Source: Conidiobolus incongruus B7586 (taxonomy: Eukaryota; Entomophthoromycota; Entomophthoromycetes; Entomophthorales; Conidiobolaceae). Taken from it: a DNA stretch of 44,339 nucleotides. Numbering within the stretch: the stretch's first letter is position 1; every line of letters begins with the position of its first letter. Below the pieces are notes generated by a model, which worked only from the letters and a program-made list of their open reading frames with translations, was not told where the DNA came from and ran no database searches. The stretch spans positions 1-44,339 of the forward strand of contig JNEM01009148.1 in NCBI GenBank assembly GCA_000697335.1. Direction: 5' to 3'. A program made the translations under genes and the position numbers. Shown here one piece after another: positions 24,609 to 34,947 of this stretch.

Positions 24609-25734
24609 ATGTCAAAAAGAAAAATAGAACTTGAAGAGAGTTCAGTAAGCCTTATTCCCAATTTTTTGAATTATTATTAATTAAAAATAGGATTTTGACT
24701 TAATTACCCAATTAAAACTAGAACAAGAAAAATTTCAAAAACATAGGAAAGACTCTAAAACTACGTTGGGTAGGGATAGAATACCCAAAAAAGTAATACA
24801 ATAATCAAATCTTTAGTATTTTGTAAATTTATATTTTAAATTATTTAGAAGGTGAATGTTTTTGACAGAACCAACAAGGGAATAGAGACTAGAGTTCAGA
24901 AGGATGAAGCTAATGTTGATCCTAAAAGTTTGGGTGATTATGAAAAACTTGAGTTGAGTAAAAAAAGCTTGGAGAAAAAAGCTAAAATTTATGAGTTGCT
25001 AGCAAAGAGTAAATATTTAGAATATAAAATTAAGGCATATTGGTTAATAATGGATTTAGAGGGTAAGGAAGTAGTCGATGACGAAAGTGAAATGAGAGAC
25101 AAGTTTGGAGAAAATATTTTAACTTCTAAATTTTTAATCGATTTTGAACAGAAAGGATATCAAAATGTAATGCTTTATTTTTAGGATTTTATTTACCTTA
25201 TTTATATATTATTTTATTTAGAATTCTGACAATGATAGCCCAAAAGATTACGAATATATGGAAATTACTGACGAATTCGGACGCACTAAAAAAATTCATA
25301 AATCAGAATTTCACAAATATGAAAACGATTATATTCTAGACGAAAATAACGAGCCACAACTCATGTCGGAGGATATGCGACGCGAGAGGGAACGCCAACG
25401 CTGGGAAGAGGAGACCCTCAGGGAAATTAAGCAAGGTCCCGAGCATTACAACGCAGACAGCGAAGTGAGACAGTTGGGGGTTGGGTTTTATAAATTTTCA
25501 CAACAAACTGACGAGCGAATGAAACAGATGGAAGAGTTGAATAAATTGAGGAGAGAGACTGAGAGGATAAGGAAGGAAAATGAAATGAATAATTTGAACA
25601 AGCAAAAAATGTTGGAGGATCGCAAGATTAAATTACAGAAAATGAAGGAGAAGAGGGCTAAAGCTAATGTAGAAACGAAGGAGGTGGACGATTTTCTCAA
25701 TAGTTTACTGCCAAAAGATTACGAAGATGATTGA
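24609..25734 (+). CDS. CCDC174-family coiled-coil nuclear protein
   Basis: Four exons join in frame to 322 residues: 24609-24644, 24691-24792, 24849-25166 and 25222-25734, with introns of 46, 56 and 55 nt, all GT..AG and phase 0. The product resembles CCDC174, a nuclear protein that in animals associates with splicing and exon junction complexes. Support comes from the conserved order: an N-terminal charged segment; ITDEFGRTKKIHKSEF at about residues 167-182 (the family has a 'D-x-FGR-T/S-R' signature); a helical RE-rich stretch with the conserved tryptophan at 213; GVGFYKFS at 238-244, matching the family's VGYYAF-type motif; then a basic coiled coil to the acidic C-terminus. The human protein is longer at its C-terminus. 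The tiny first exon (12 codons) is the weakest part of the model. Confidence 0.85.
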
Positions 25735-25975
25735 TTTTACTAATATTTGTATTATGTATTGAAACTAATTGTAATTTTATTAATATAATTGTCATTAATA
25801 TCATTTAAATATTATATGTTTTTTAATGAGATATTGGTTATAATAAACATTTCAATAAATTTTTTAAACTTAATCAGTGATTTCAATCAATCAACCCATA
25901 ACCTTTTCAACCCCAAAACATTGGATATATATGCATCATCCAAACATTATCACATCCCAATTTTAATAAGTAAAA

Positions 25976-26815
25976 ATGATCCAAAAAGTATCGAATATCC
26001 CAGAATCTATTTATTATTTTCCCAATTTCATTACTAGGGAGGAAGAATTGGCATTACTCGACAAAGTATATTAATAATCATTAATATGAAAATTTAAATT
26101 TAATCAATAAATGTATTAGGTCAATAATGCATCCAATGGTAAATGGACTCAACTTAAGAATAGAAGATTACAAAATTGGGGTAAATTATCATTTTATTAC
26201 CAATGAATTACCAATATGATTAACCATTTTTAGGGGGTATTCCAAACCACAAAGGCATGATACCTGAAACCTTACCACAGTGGCTAATTCAACTCGGGGA
26301 CAACATCCATAACACTTTAAGTCAAATTGAAGAATTTAAGGGTATACAAAAAATTAACCATGTATTAATAAATGAATATTTAGCTGGACAAGGCATCATG
26401 GTAAATATGATTAATTTTGTATTATAATATTTAATTGATATGATTTGATTAGGCTCATGAAGATGGCCCCATCTATCTACCCTTCATCTTTACCATATCG
26501 CTAGGCTCCCACACAATTATCAACTATAATCTCAAATCTAACGATGGTGAGAATTCAAATGGCACTACAACATATTCCCTCCTCCTAGAACCACGCAGTC
26601 TGGTAGTGGTATCACAATCCTTCTACACCGATTTCACTCATGAAATTGAACCCTTGACAGAGGATTTAATCAATTTGGATCAAATTGTCAATAGTAACTT
26701 GTTAGGAGATAGTTATGAAAATGGTCAAGTGTTGAAGCGAGGCACAAGAGTTTCTTTAACATTGAGAACTGTACAAAAGTTGAAGAGTTTTAAATGGTTA
26801 AAAATCAATAAATAA
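25976..26815 (+). CDS. ALKBH6-like Fe(II)/2-oxoglutarate dioxygenase
   Basis: Four exons join to 226 residues (human ALKBH6 is about 238): 25976-26065, 26120-26180, 26234-26400 and 26453-26815, with introns of 54, 53 and 52 nt in phases 0, 1 and 0. AlkB-family enzymes oxidise nucleic acids or proteins using iron and 2-oxoglutarate; ALKBH6's own substrate is not well settled. The family signature is close throughout: YYFPNFIT at the start, KWTQLKNRRLQNWGG across the second intron, NHVLINEYL, HEDGPIYLPF with the iron ligands His108 and Asp110, SLLLEPRSL, His169 as third ligand, and RVSLTLR (Arg205 and Arg211), which fits the R-x-N-x-T-x-R motif with Ser in place of Asn. The start at 25976 is chosen because it gives the expected short N-terminus. 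The gene begins 241 bases after the CCDC174-like stop. Confidence 0.92.
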
Positions 26816-27009
26816 ATAAATTAAGTGAAAGGCTTAAAAGTATCAATTAACATTTTCAAAAAATAATTTACTATTGAAAATAATTATTTTAAACAATGTA
26901 ATCCGAATATTCAATAAAGACGGATTGAATCCCATAATTGTAATGATGAAGATGAATTTTAATAAATTAAATGAATTGACGTGACTTGTTTTATGAACAA
27001 TTATTAATC

Positions 27010-29446
27010 ATGAATTTAAATCTTTATGACTATAAAAATTTCAGTAACTTTAATAACCATCCAACAAAATTTTTCCTTATCTCATTTCTTTTAATTAGTA
27101 CCTAATCTCAACCATACCCAATCCCAATCCCAATTGGACGACGACTCCATAGTAGAAGAAGAATATAGCACCGAATTAGAAATCATTCGAAAAATTTTAG
27201 AAAAACTATCAATTTTAATTTTGGGAAATTCTAATATCGATATTAATTTTAATCAATTGGAACAAAATGGATTAAGGAGATTATTACCGGATGATAATTA
27301 TTTAAATTCTGAAGTAATAACTATTTAGTATCATTAATTCACTTTTTGTTAATTTGTTAGTTTGGACATTTGTCTTTATTAGATTATGAACCCTTGATGC
27401 ATTTGACAAATTCTACGCAAGCTGAAATTATTGCTAAATTTTCTCCTCTATTTGTTAAAATATCTACCTTGAGACAATTTTTAATGGAGATTGATATGAG
27501 GCAAGACTTGTTTGGGCTCTGTTTCTTGGGATTGAAGAGTTTTTTGGATCTCAAATTTAAGGAGTTTTATTTGGAGTTGGTGAAGTTGGAGGAGTATTTA
27601 ATGAAATTTAACTCTCAAGGTATATCAAATTTATTTTAATTTATTCAGTATTAATTGGTTCATAACTAGATTTGAAAATTATTTCTTTGAATCAATTTTA
27701 TTTTAAAACTTTGGAATTATTTAAAGTTTTAAATGGTTGTTTTAAAATTTTATCATCGTTGACAATTTATGGTAATTCTAATCAATATGTGATGATATTG
27801 ATTTTTATTAATAGTATTTTTAGATGAATTATTCAATGATGACAAAGAACATTTATGTGCTTTGAATACTACTCGACTTTTGAATCACTTGACTGTAGCA
27901 TATCAAAAATCTCTCATTTCCAGCGACTCTACCTCCATCAAATTCTCCTATGAAATGCTGCAAATTACAACACAAGAATACTTCCAAAAACTGGATAATT
28001 TGTTAATTCATGGTGAATTAGAAGATCCCTACAATGAAATATATTTAATGTTGAATGATACTTTGAATGATCCCGTGGTGGTGAGGTATGTGGATATTGA
28101 TATAGGAATTGAACTGGTACCGGAGTTGTTGAAAAATAATCATTTAAAGATTTTAAGAGTTGCTAAGTTTAAGATTTTGTTGAATGGATTGAAGGTATTT
28201 TTATAATTCAATTATGAATTTTAAATTAATTGGATTTAGGATGACGGATCTGATCTTGTAACTGTTAATAGTGTATCTCCTGTTAATTTACTTACTCCTC
28301 AGTCTAATGTTACAAATGAAAAGTTGAATTCTGGTGATTTAATGGATAGACTAGTTTTGGCACATAGACCTCGAGTACACTCAATACCACAATCTCAATC
28401 AACCTGTTCTATTATTTTGAAAGAATCATTAACCCAGATGGAGTTCGATTTGAACAATTATTTAAATCAACTGATTGTCCCAATAACCACCCAAATGAAA
28501 CCTATCATTCTCAGCCAACTCCCCCAACTCAAAAACTTAATTGATATGTATTTACTCAACCCACCATTCCCAGAGACCTTGACCAATCACTTGACAGAGT
28601 ATCCACCACTGCCATCGCCAACATTACCACAGTTGTATTCATACTTCCATCCATACTACTACAATCTCAAAGTATCGCTCAATGCACCCACAATCCCACC
28701 CACCATCCTGAAAGACGTACCCATGTCGCCAATCCTTATGTTCCTATCGACATTGAGAATTTCGAAGGACTTGACATTCCCAATCAACATTCTATTCGAT
28801 GTCGAACCATTAAAATCTCTACAAACTTTAATACTCCAACTAACCTTTGTCAAATTGTCACTCACTCGAAAACTTACAGTAGACCAACTACCCAAACAGG
28901 TGTATTTATTCCGATTTAATTTAATCCATATAACCAACCAATTGCTAAATTACTTTCAACTGAATGTCATAGTTCATTACCTTCAACAGTTTTATAATGT
29001 CATTGAAAATTTTGAAGATTTATCTATTTTAATGACTCAATGGGATCAGATTTTGGGAAATTTTAATACTTTTTGCTTCCTTACAAAAAAGGTAGATGAC
29101 ATTATAATATGATAATATTTTTAGCTAATCTTTAATATAGTTAAAACCTATATATTTATCAATTCAAAAAATTATATCTATCGCGTTACACTTCAATCAT
29201 ATCGTTGGCAAATTTCAGCATTTGGGATATAATAATGACGAAGATATTGCCAAATTGAAGGAATATCATGTAGTTTTAATACAGGAATTCCGATTTTTGA
29301 AGAGAACTTTAAGTCAGCTGGGAGATTTGGTAGAATTTCGAAAAGGTAATAATAAAATTATTTTTTAGGTTGTTGATACTGACTTATTTTAAAATTTAGT
29401 TAAAGAATTAGCCAATTTATTAGATTGTGGCGAATTTTTAGACTGA
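27010..29446 (+). CDS. gamma-tubulin complex component 4 (GCP4) homologue
   Basis: Eight exons join in frame to 694 residues (human GCP4 is 667): 27010-27043, 27099-27313, 27361-27619, 27670-27771, 27824-28194, 28240-29091, 29141-29345 and 29400-29446; introns are 45-55 nt, GT..AG. GCPs build the gamma-tubulin ring complex that nucleates microtubules. The N-terminal Spc97/98 (GRIP1) region includes YFQKLDNLLIHGELEDPYNE at about 256-275, the classic GCP motif. The C-terminal GRIP2 region starts with FPINILF (about 507-513), continues with NQLLNYFQLNVI (about 560-571, like human NLQYYLQVDVL) and KKLKPIY across intron 6 (human LLKPVF). The end, LKRTLSQL and ANLLDCGEF, mirrors human LLFKILSSV and AQLLLRLDY. 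The usual MIHELLLALSG-type start is missing, so a further upstream exon may exist. I prefer GCP4 over GCP5/6 because of length and the lack of large insertions. Confidence 0.88.
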
Positions 29447-30009
29447 AAACTAATAATTTAATGTATTTTACAATGAATTTTATTGATTGAATTAATATCA
29501 TTTTTTGCAGATTAATTTTGTAATTAATCTACAATTTTAAATATAATAAAAAATTATTGGTTAATATAGTCAATTTATTAATCTTCAAGTAAGAATATGT
29601 TGTTATTTGCAAAATTTTCATTTTTTGATATTTTTTTAAATTCAATTTTGATCATTTTAGAAAATATTTTTCGATATCATATCACTATTTGATAAGCAAA
29701 TTGTTAATTACTAAATCTAACTAATTTTTTTATGTCAACCCTTTTGGATATATTCTGAATTCAAATTCAAATAGGACATTGAATATAATGAATGATTAAA
29801 CAAATCAATCACTACAATTTTTTAATTCAATTCAATTCAAAATTATTCCATTTTGATAGTAAAATAATATAGAATTAAAATATTTAATCAAAATTTATGT
29901 TACTCAATATTTAATTATTAATTCAATATAACATTAATATAATTAAATCAAAATATGCTATTTAATAGAAAATTATGAAAATATATTTCAAATTAATTAT
30001 TATTATTAG
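29447..30009. other. AT-rich spacer
   Basis: No gene is seen. The right end (ATTATTATTAG at 29999-30009) looks like a splice acceptor for the first recognisable exon of the broken TFIIIC gene. Any upstream exon of that gene has not been found. Confidence 0.5.
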
Positions 30010-32267
30010 AGTGAATGTGAATGCTCCCAATTTCAATTTCAATCCCTAACCCTTCAAGGCTTTTGTTACCCAAATTCTACATTTCAACCTAGCGAATGCT
30101 CAGAAACCATCAAATTCAATATCAATCACCAACGCTTTCCGCGACTAATAATCACGAAAAAAGTTTCCAAAACGAAAAAAGATCAAAAACACAAGAAGGG
30201 CAGAGGAAGACCGAGCAAAAAGTCTAAAATAGAAACTGAAATTGAAATGAAATCTATGAAGGAGGTGCCAACTATAAAGGAAAATGATATTGCACTGACG
30301 ATTGGTAAGAGAAAGAGTATTTCTCAAACCAAGAGTTATAAAGAAGTGGACGAATTTGGTAATTTCGTAAAAGGTCAGGATAATGAAGATAAAGAAACTG
30401 ATTATAGTGAGAGTGAGGAGGAATATGACCCACAGTCGTAATTTTCATGGATATCGAAATATTTGAGATGATTTATTTGGAGTAGGGATTTTGAATTGTA
30501 GGCTGATGAAGATGAGGATGATGTAATGCCTAAAACTAAGAAGAGATGTGGGAGGTCTAGCAAACATGATGTGGAGAGTTTTGAAGAGATTAATAACCAT
30601 AGTGATGAGGATGAAGATAAAAGCAATGCACAAGACACAAATATAAAATGTACATCTTTAGGTGCTGGTAATAGTACCAAAATGGGTCTATCCAAAGTTA
30701 ATAGATATTTATTTTATTAAATGGATCATTAGGCTATAATGCAGCTGGGGTAATCAATTCAGGAATTCACAATTGTAGGATTGAATGATGTCCAGGTAAC
30801 AACATATATTATTTTTTCAAAATTCATCCTGGCCATTTAATTTTCAATATATACTCACTCCAAACAATACCTAGCCTTAGGAGGCCACTCTCCAACTAAA
30901 CCCCAGCCCTATATAAGACTATTGCAAGCCTTCAACTACTCTAACCAGTTGCAAATATGGTCTATGACCAATGGTAATTTCGATACGTTAAAGTTAGATT
31001 CTGTGGTAGTGTTAGAATATGGATGTATTTGGGATTTGCAATGGTGTTCTATTGATTGTAAAACTACTGAGAATTATAGTGATAATAGTGTTTTGGGATT
31101 ATTGGCCATAGCTTGTGGTGATGGTGCTGTTAGGGTGTTTTGTTTGCCTCATCCAGATTATTGAGAACTAAATTTCAATTGGGGAGAGGGTGATGAATTA
31201 GTAAAATGTAAGTGAATATGCTTTATATCCTAAATAGAAAAACACTAATGATATTTAGTTAAATTAGAAGAGCCAATTGAAACATACAAATCAGGAAAAT
31301 TCTTCTTACACTGTCTGAAGTGGGGAGATCCCCAATCTCTTGCAGTAGGGTCTGCAGACTGGTATATTACGGTATGGCCATTTCAGATCGGTCAAAGTAA
31401 CAGGATTCCGATATTTTCGCAACATTTCCATCACGGTTTCATTAGTTCCATCGATTAGTACTTGCCTCAGAATAAAGTATTTACAGATGTTTACGATCCT
31501 GAACAATATTCTAACGATTTCGAAACTCAAGAATCGTATCCTTATTCCACGCCGAGTTATTTGTGCTCGAGTGGTGCTGATGGCAGAGTGATGGTCTATA
31601 ATTCTCAAGAGCCCTATATCCCTCTGAAATTTTCTAGAACGAAAGCTGCCATTGACACGTGTTGCTGGCTGCCTTACCTTTACAATATTCCATGTATTAT
31701 CCATCCCGACGGTAGTGATGGCCTACGACTAAAACTACCCCAAACCGGTTTCAACACACGAATTGTAGCGAGTCACCGAAGTTCCGTATGGAAATTGAGT
31801 GTAAGTTGTCATCACTCCCAAGTGGTAAGTTTAGGTTCTGACTGAAAGCTGAAAATGCTCGCATTCCCATTACCTGTTAAATTTCGATCTAAAGCTAAAA
31901 CTTTGCTTTTTACTCTGTTTAATTTGGAATTTGATAAGAGTGAACCTTCATATCAGCCCAGAATACAGATTAACAATTGATTTGAAAGATTGCCGAGTAT
32001 CAGTGAAGGTCAATTGAAACAACACTTTAAGGAGAGTGTCGATCGTAACGGTATTCATTTGCTTATCCTTTTCACAAGCATACTTCTTTATTTTGGGTAA
32101 TTAAATTTATTGCATCATTTCAATTCATATACTAATATTATTTGATTTAGGCTTGCTAGAATTCCAAAGACTCACCATCTCATCTATTAGCAACCAGCAC
32201 GTTGAGTGGTTTGGTTATTATCAAAAATATCAAATTTATGAATACTTTAAAACATATGAGTAAATAA
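30010..32267 (+). pseudogene. broken TFIIIC subunit gene (GTF3C2 / Sfc6 / TFC6 type)
   Basis: The intact protein is the WD40 subunit of TFIIIC, which recruits RNA polymerase III to tRNA genes. Identity rests on ordered matches to the human protein. These are a lysine-rich leader with an AT-hook (KGRGRPSKK, near 30217), acidic low-complexity exons, and then YGCIWDLQWCS (human YGCIWDLKFCP), LGLLAIACGDGAV and LPHPD. Further matches are CCWLPYLYN (human AWLLPYNG), SVWKLS and, at the end, LLATSTLSGLV (human WLVSGGQSGLVRI). Introns at 31208-31258 and 32097-32150 keep good splice sites. In-frame stops occur at 30786 (TGA where the family has W in EWCP), 31162, 31456, 31843 (where glycine is expected), 31978 and 32157 (TAG where W is expected in WN). 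The frame also shifts near 32045 and between 30437 and 30502. The start is not visible. Since TFIIIC is essential, a working copy should exist elsewhere. Confidence 0.85.
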
Positions 32268-32549
32268 TTCGATATTTCAGTATCAATGATATAATAAATT
32301 TTTAAATCATTTTATTAATTACATGATGTTAATATATATATTTATAATTGTTTAATTGAATATCTTTTACAAAATTGATTAAATTTAATGTCAAACAACT
32401 TTTCAAGATTCAAATGAGAAATGATTAAATAAAATTGAAAGTTATTCAGCTATTATTTTCACAGGATTTTATCAACAATTAAAGCTTTATAACAATTGAG
32501 AACTTTTATATATTAATATTTTTGATAATGATTGTAAAGCAAAATTTAT

Positions 32550-33890
32550 TTAATTTGATATCCATCTCACCACATTATTTGGACAAATTTCTGTTTCAAA
32601 TAAACTGGGATTAAATGAGGTTCTATCAATAATCTAAAAATACCTATAATGTTTGGATATTAATGTTGTATTCTTAATACTCTGTTAACTCTGCAATTGA
32701 ATAAGGCCATTCTGTAAAAATTGATCAATACACTATAATGAATAGAATTAATAAATGTTATGAGATATATGGTATGTACGTTACTCTGAGGGCAGAGTTC
32801 TTATCAAATAAGATAATTTTATCATAATTTCCAGTGGTTTGATGGGATCTTTTGGAGTAGACGTCGTAAATCATTTCAAAATTGATCCATTGGTAATTCT
32901 GATCAGATAATTTTTTCATGGCAACTATGTGGTAGAGTTCGAGATTGGTTAATCCTAGTTATTGGATTAGTTCAATAAATTAAGGGTACTGTGACGAATA
33001 TCTACCTTTAAATAATTGTAAAGTATGATCTTGCGATGTTTGATCCATTAAATTTGTGATTTGTTTAATATTTGGAAATGGTGAATTCGTCAATAATTTA
33101 CTGATCAATGTAAACTATCAAATAATCTAATTTTATGTAATATTACATTATAAATATAAGATTCGAAATTGTTATGATTAAATATATCCTAAATTGAAAT
33201 TAATTTTATTAATTTAATAATAATCAAGTGTAACTACATCTACAGAATTAGTAAATATTTTTTATAGGTTGAGTTAATTTCCAAATTGTCAATATTGAAA
33301 ATATTGGTAAATAATTGTTTATAATTAGGATAAGTGATGGGGAATGCAAAATTAATCGATGGGAGAATCTGGATTTTACACATTTTTCTAATAGGTTTAA
33401 TTCATCGTATAAACAGATATTAATACTATAATTGCCAATTGAATGCTATAAAATTATTTACAATTCTGTTGGTGATACCAATGACAGCTAAAGGTGTAGA
33501 TTGACTCCATTGGACCATATCAAATAAATTGTATAACAGGGTTTGCTTATTGATGTGAGCCAACTGGTCAAAGTTCTCCAAAATGAAGACTACAGTACAT
33601 TTACCATGGCTGGAATTGGTATCATTGATCGATTCCAATGTAGTTTTCATAATTTGAGAAAATGCATCCTATTTTATATTGTTAAATATTATATTTAATA
33701 AATGGAAAGATTAAAGTGCCTCGAGCTCTAATTTTTCATCCAGCTTATTAAAACGATTGAACTGAACTAAATCTTCACCGTCGGGGTCTTCATCATTGGA
33801 GTGTATCTCATTTTGTTTTCGATTAATTTGATATGGGATTTTGATATTAATGAGTAGTAAAACCGGATTAGGTGTTTTAGGTTAAATTAA
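32550..33890 (-). pseudogene. broken, N-terminally truncated ORC4 (origin recognition complex subunit 4)
   Basis: ORC4 is an AAA+ subunit of the complex that marks replication origins. Read on the minus strand, one clean exon (33668 to 33462) gives VVFILENFDQLAH, NKQTLLYNLFD and LAVIGITNRI, matching ORC4's VIFILDEFDLFAH, QTLLYNLFD and IAVIGLT.RL. The next piece (from 33406) gives LLEKCVKSRFSH, matching LLEKRVKSRFSH. Near 32950-32830 comes LELYHIVAMKKLSDQNYQ with FEMIYDVYSK, matching the winged-helix region. The end at 32550 gives CPNNVVRWISN, like CPTDVRQW. Damage: no Walker A exon upstream, Walker B DE replaced by EN, intron 33407-33461 ends in AC instead of AG, the donor before the 33668 exon is lost (CT where GT is expected, near 33718), and frames shift after SRFSH and near the C-terminus. 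It faces the broken TFIIIC gene with about 280 bases between. Confidence 0.85.
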
Positions 33891-34163
33891 ATATTCATAG
33901 TTATTGATTTAATATATGATACAATTTTTAATGATTATATTTTTAAAAGATAATTCATAAATATATTAACATTCCTAATTATGGATGTATGTCTTTTATT
34001 AAATAGATTTTAATATTCAATATTAAATGAAATTTTATATTTAGTGTATAAAATCCCATAAATATTCGGTCTATTTTGATGATATTATATAATTATAATT
34101 TCAAAAGTTAAATATAAAAATGATATTATATATTAAAAAATATACTAAAATAAATAATTAAAT

Positions 34164-34805
34164 ATGACAGATAATAATAGTACCAATAATACGATTGATA
34201 AAAATCAACCTACCACATTTGTACAAACTCTTATCGACGGTTTCCAAAATGAAAAATACTCTAGGGGCGGTTACTTGCCTTATGAGCGTCTCTTAGCAAT
34301 GCCAATGCTCAGTACATTATTAGGGTTCGCCATAGACGGCTACTCCGCAGGGAAGATGGCGAATTATAGGTATATGGCAGAACATCAGCACAAAAAACCT
34401 AAGACTATTCAACAGTGGTACTTTTATCATAAGACTAAGAACTATAAGGTGATCTTGCAGAGTATTTACGCTGGAAGTAGAATGACAGTAAAGCTGACGG
34501 GTTTAAGTTGTAGTTATTTGTTGTTTGAATATTTTTATGATGTGGTTAGCGATAAGAAGAATGCTATTTTATCAAGCGCTTTAGCTGGATTATCCACTTC
34601 AGTGTTGGTGGGATCTATTCGTAAGTTTCATTATTATTAAATAAGAATATTATATTAACAGTTCTTTCTAGAAAAATTACCTCTTCAAAGTTTCAAATAT
34701 GCTATCTTAATCGGTACAGGGTTCGGTACCTTAACGGGAAGCTTACAAACTTTTATAGACTACAGAAAACAATCAAATATTACTAATGAAACTCAAAAAA
34801 GTTAA
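34164..34805 (+). CDS. Tim17/Tim22/Tim23-family membrane protein
   Basis: Two exons, 34164-34620 and 34672-34805, with a 51-nt GT..AG intron (phase 1), encode 196 residues. The protein resembles an uncharacterised fungal branch of the Tim17/22/23/Pmp24 family, probably in the inner mitochondrial membrane. The N-terminus is polar, about 35 residues. Four hydrophobic segments follow, near residues 41-60, 96-122, 132-152 and 158-178. Small-residue patterns (LLGFAIDGYSAGK, AGLSTSVLVGS, IGTGFGTLTGS) are typical of this family. The conserved WYFYHKTKNYK segment (85-95) lies between the first two. An acceptor ten bases earlier (34661) also stays open but destroys the glycine-rich last helix, so 34671 was chosen. 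Whether it is a translocase part or another family member is unknown. The family call is from memory of motifs only. Confidence 0.72.
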
Positions 34806-34947
34806 TTAAAATAATTTAAAAAATAAATTTATTATAATACATATTTAATGAATAAAATAATTATTGGTCTAATCTGTTCTATATTTATTAATTACATAAT
34901 ATTTAAATATTCAATAATATATATCTTTTATAATATTTGTTAAACAA

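Noticed and set aside
31306-31704. 132-residue minus-strand frame
   Set aside because: Antisense to the WD40 exon of the broken TFIIIC gene, whose plus-strand frame matches a known family.
30786-32159. Stop codon reassignment (TGA/TAG read as amino acids) in the TFIIIC-like gene
   Set aside because: Intact neighbours (CCDC174-like and GCP4) end in TGA and the gene at 9510 ends in TAG; no intact gene here has internal TGA or TAG. The stops here replace different residues and come with frame shifts, so gene decay fits better.
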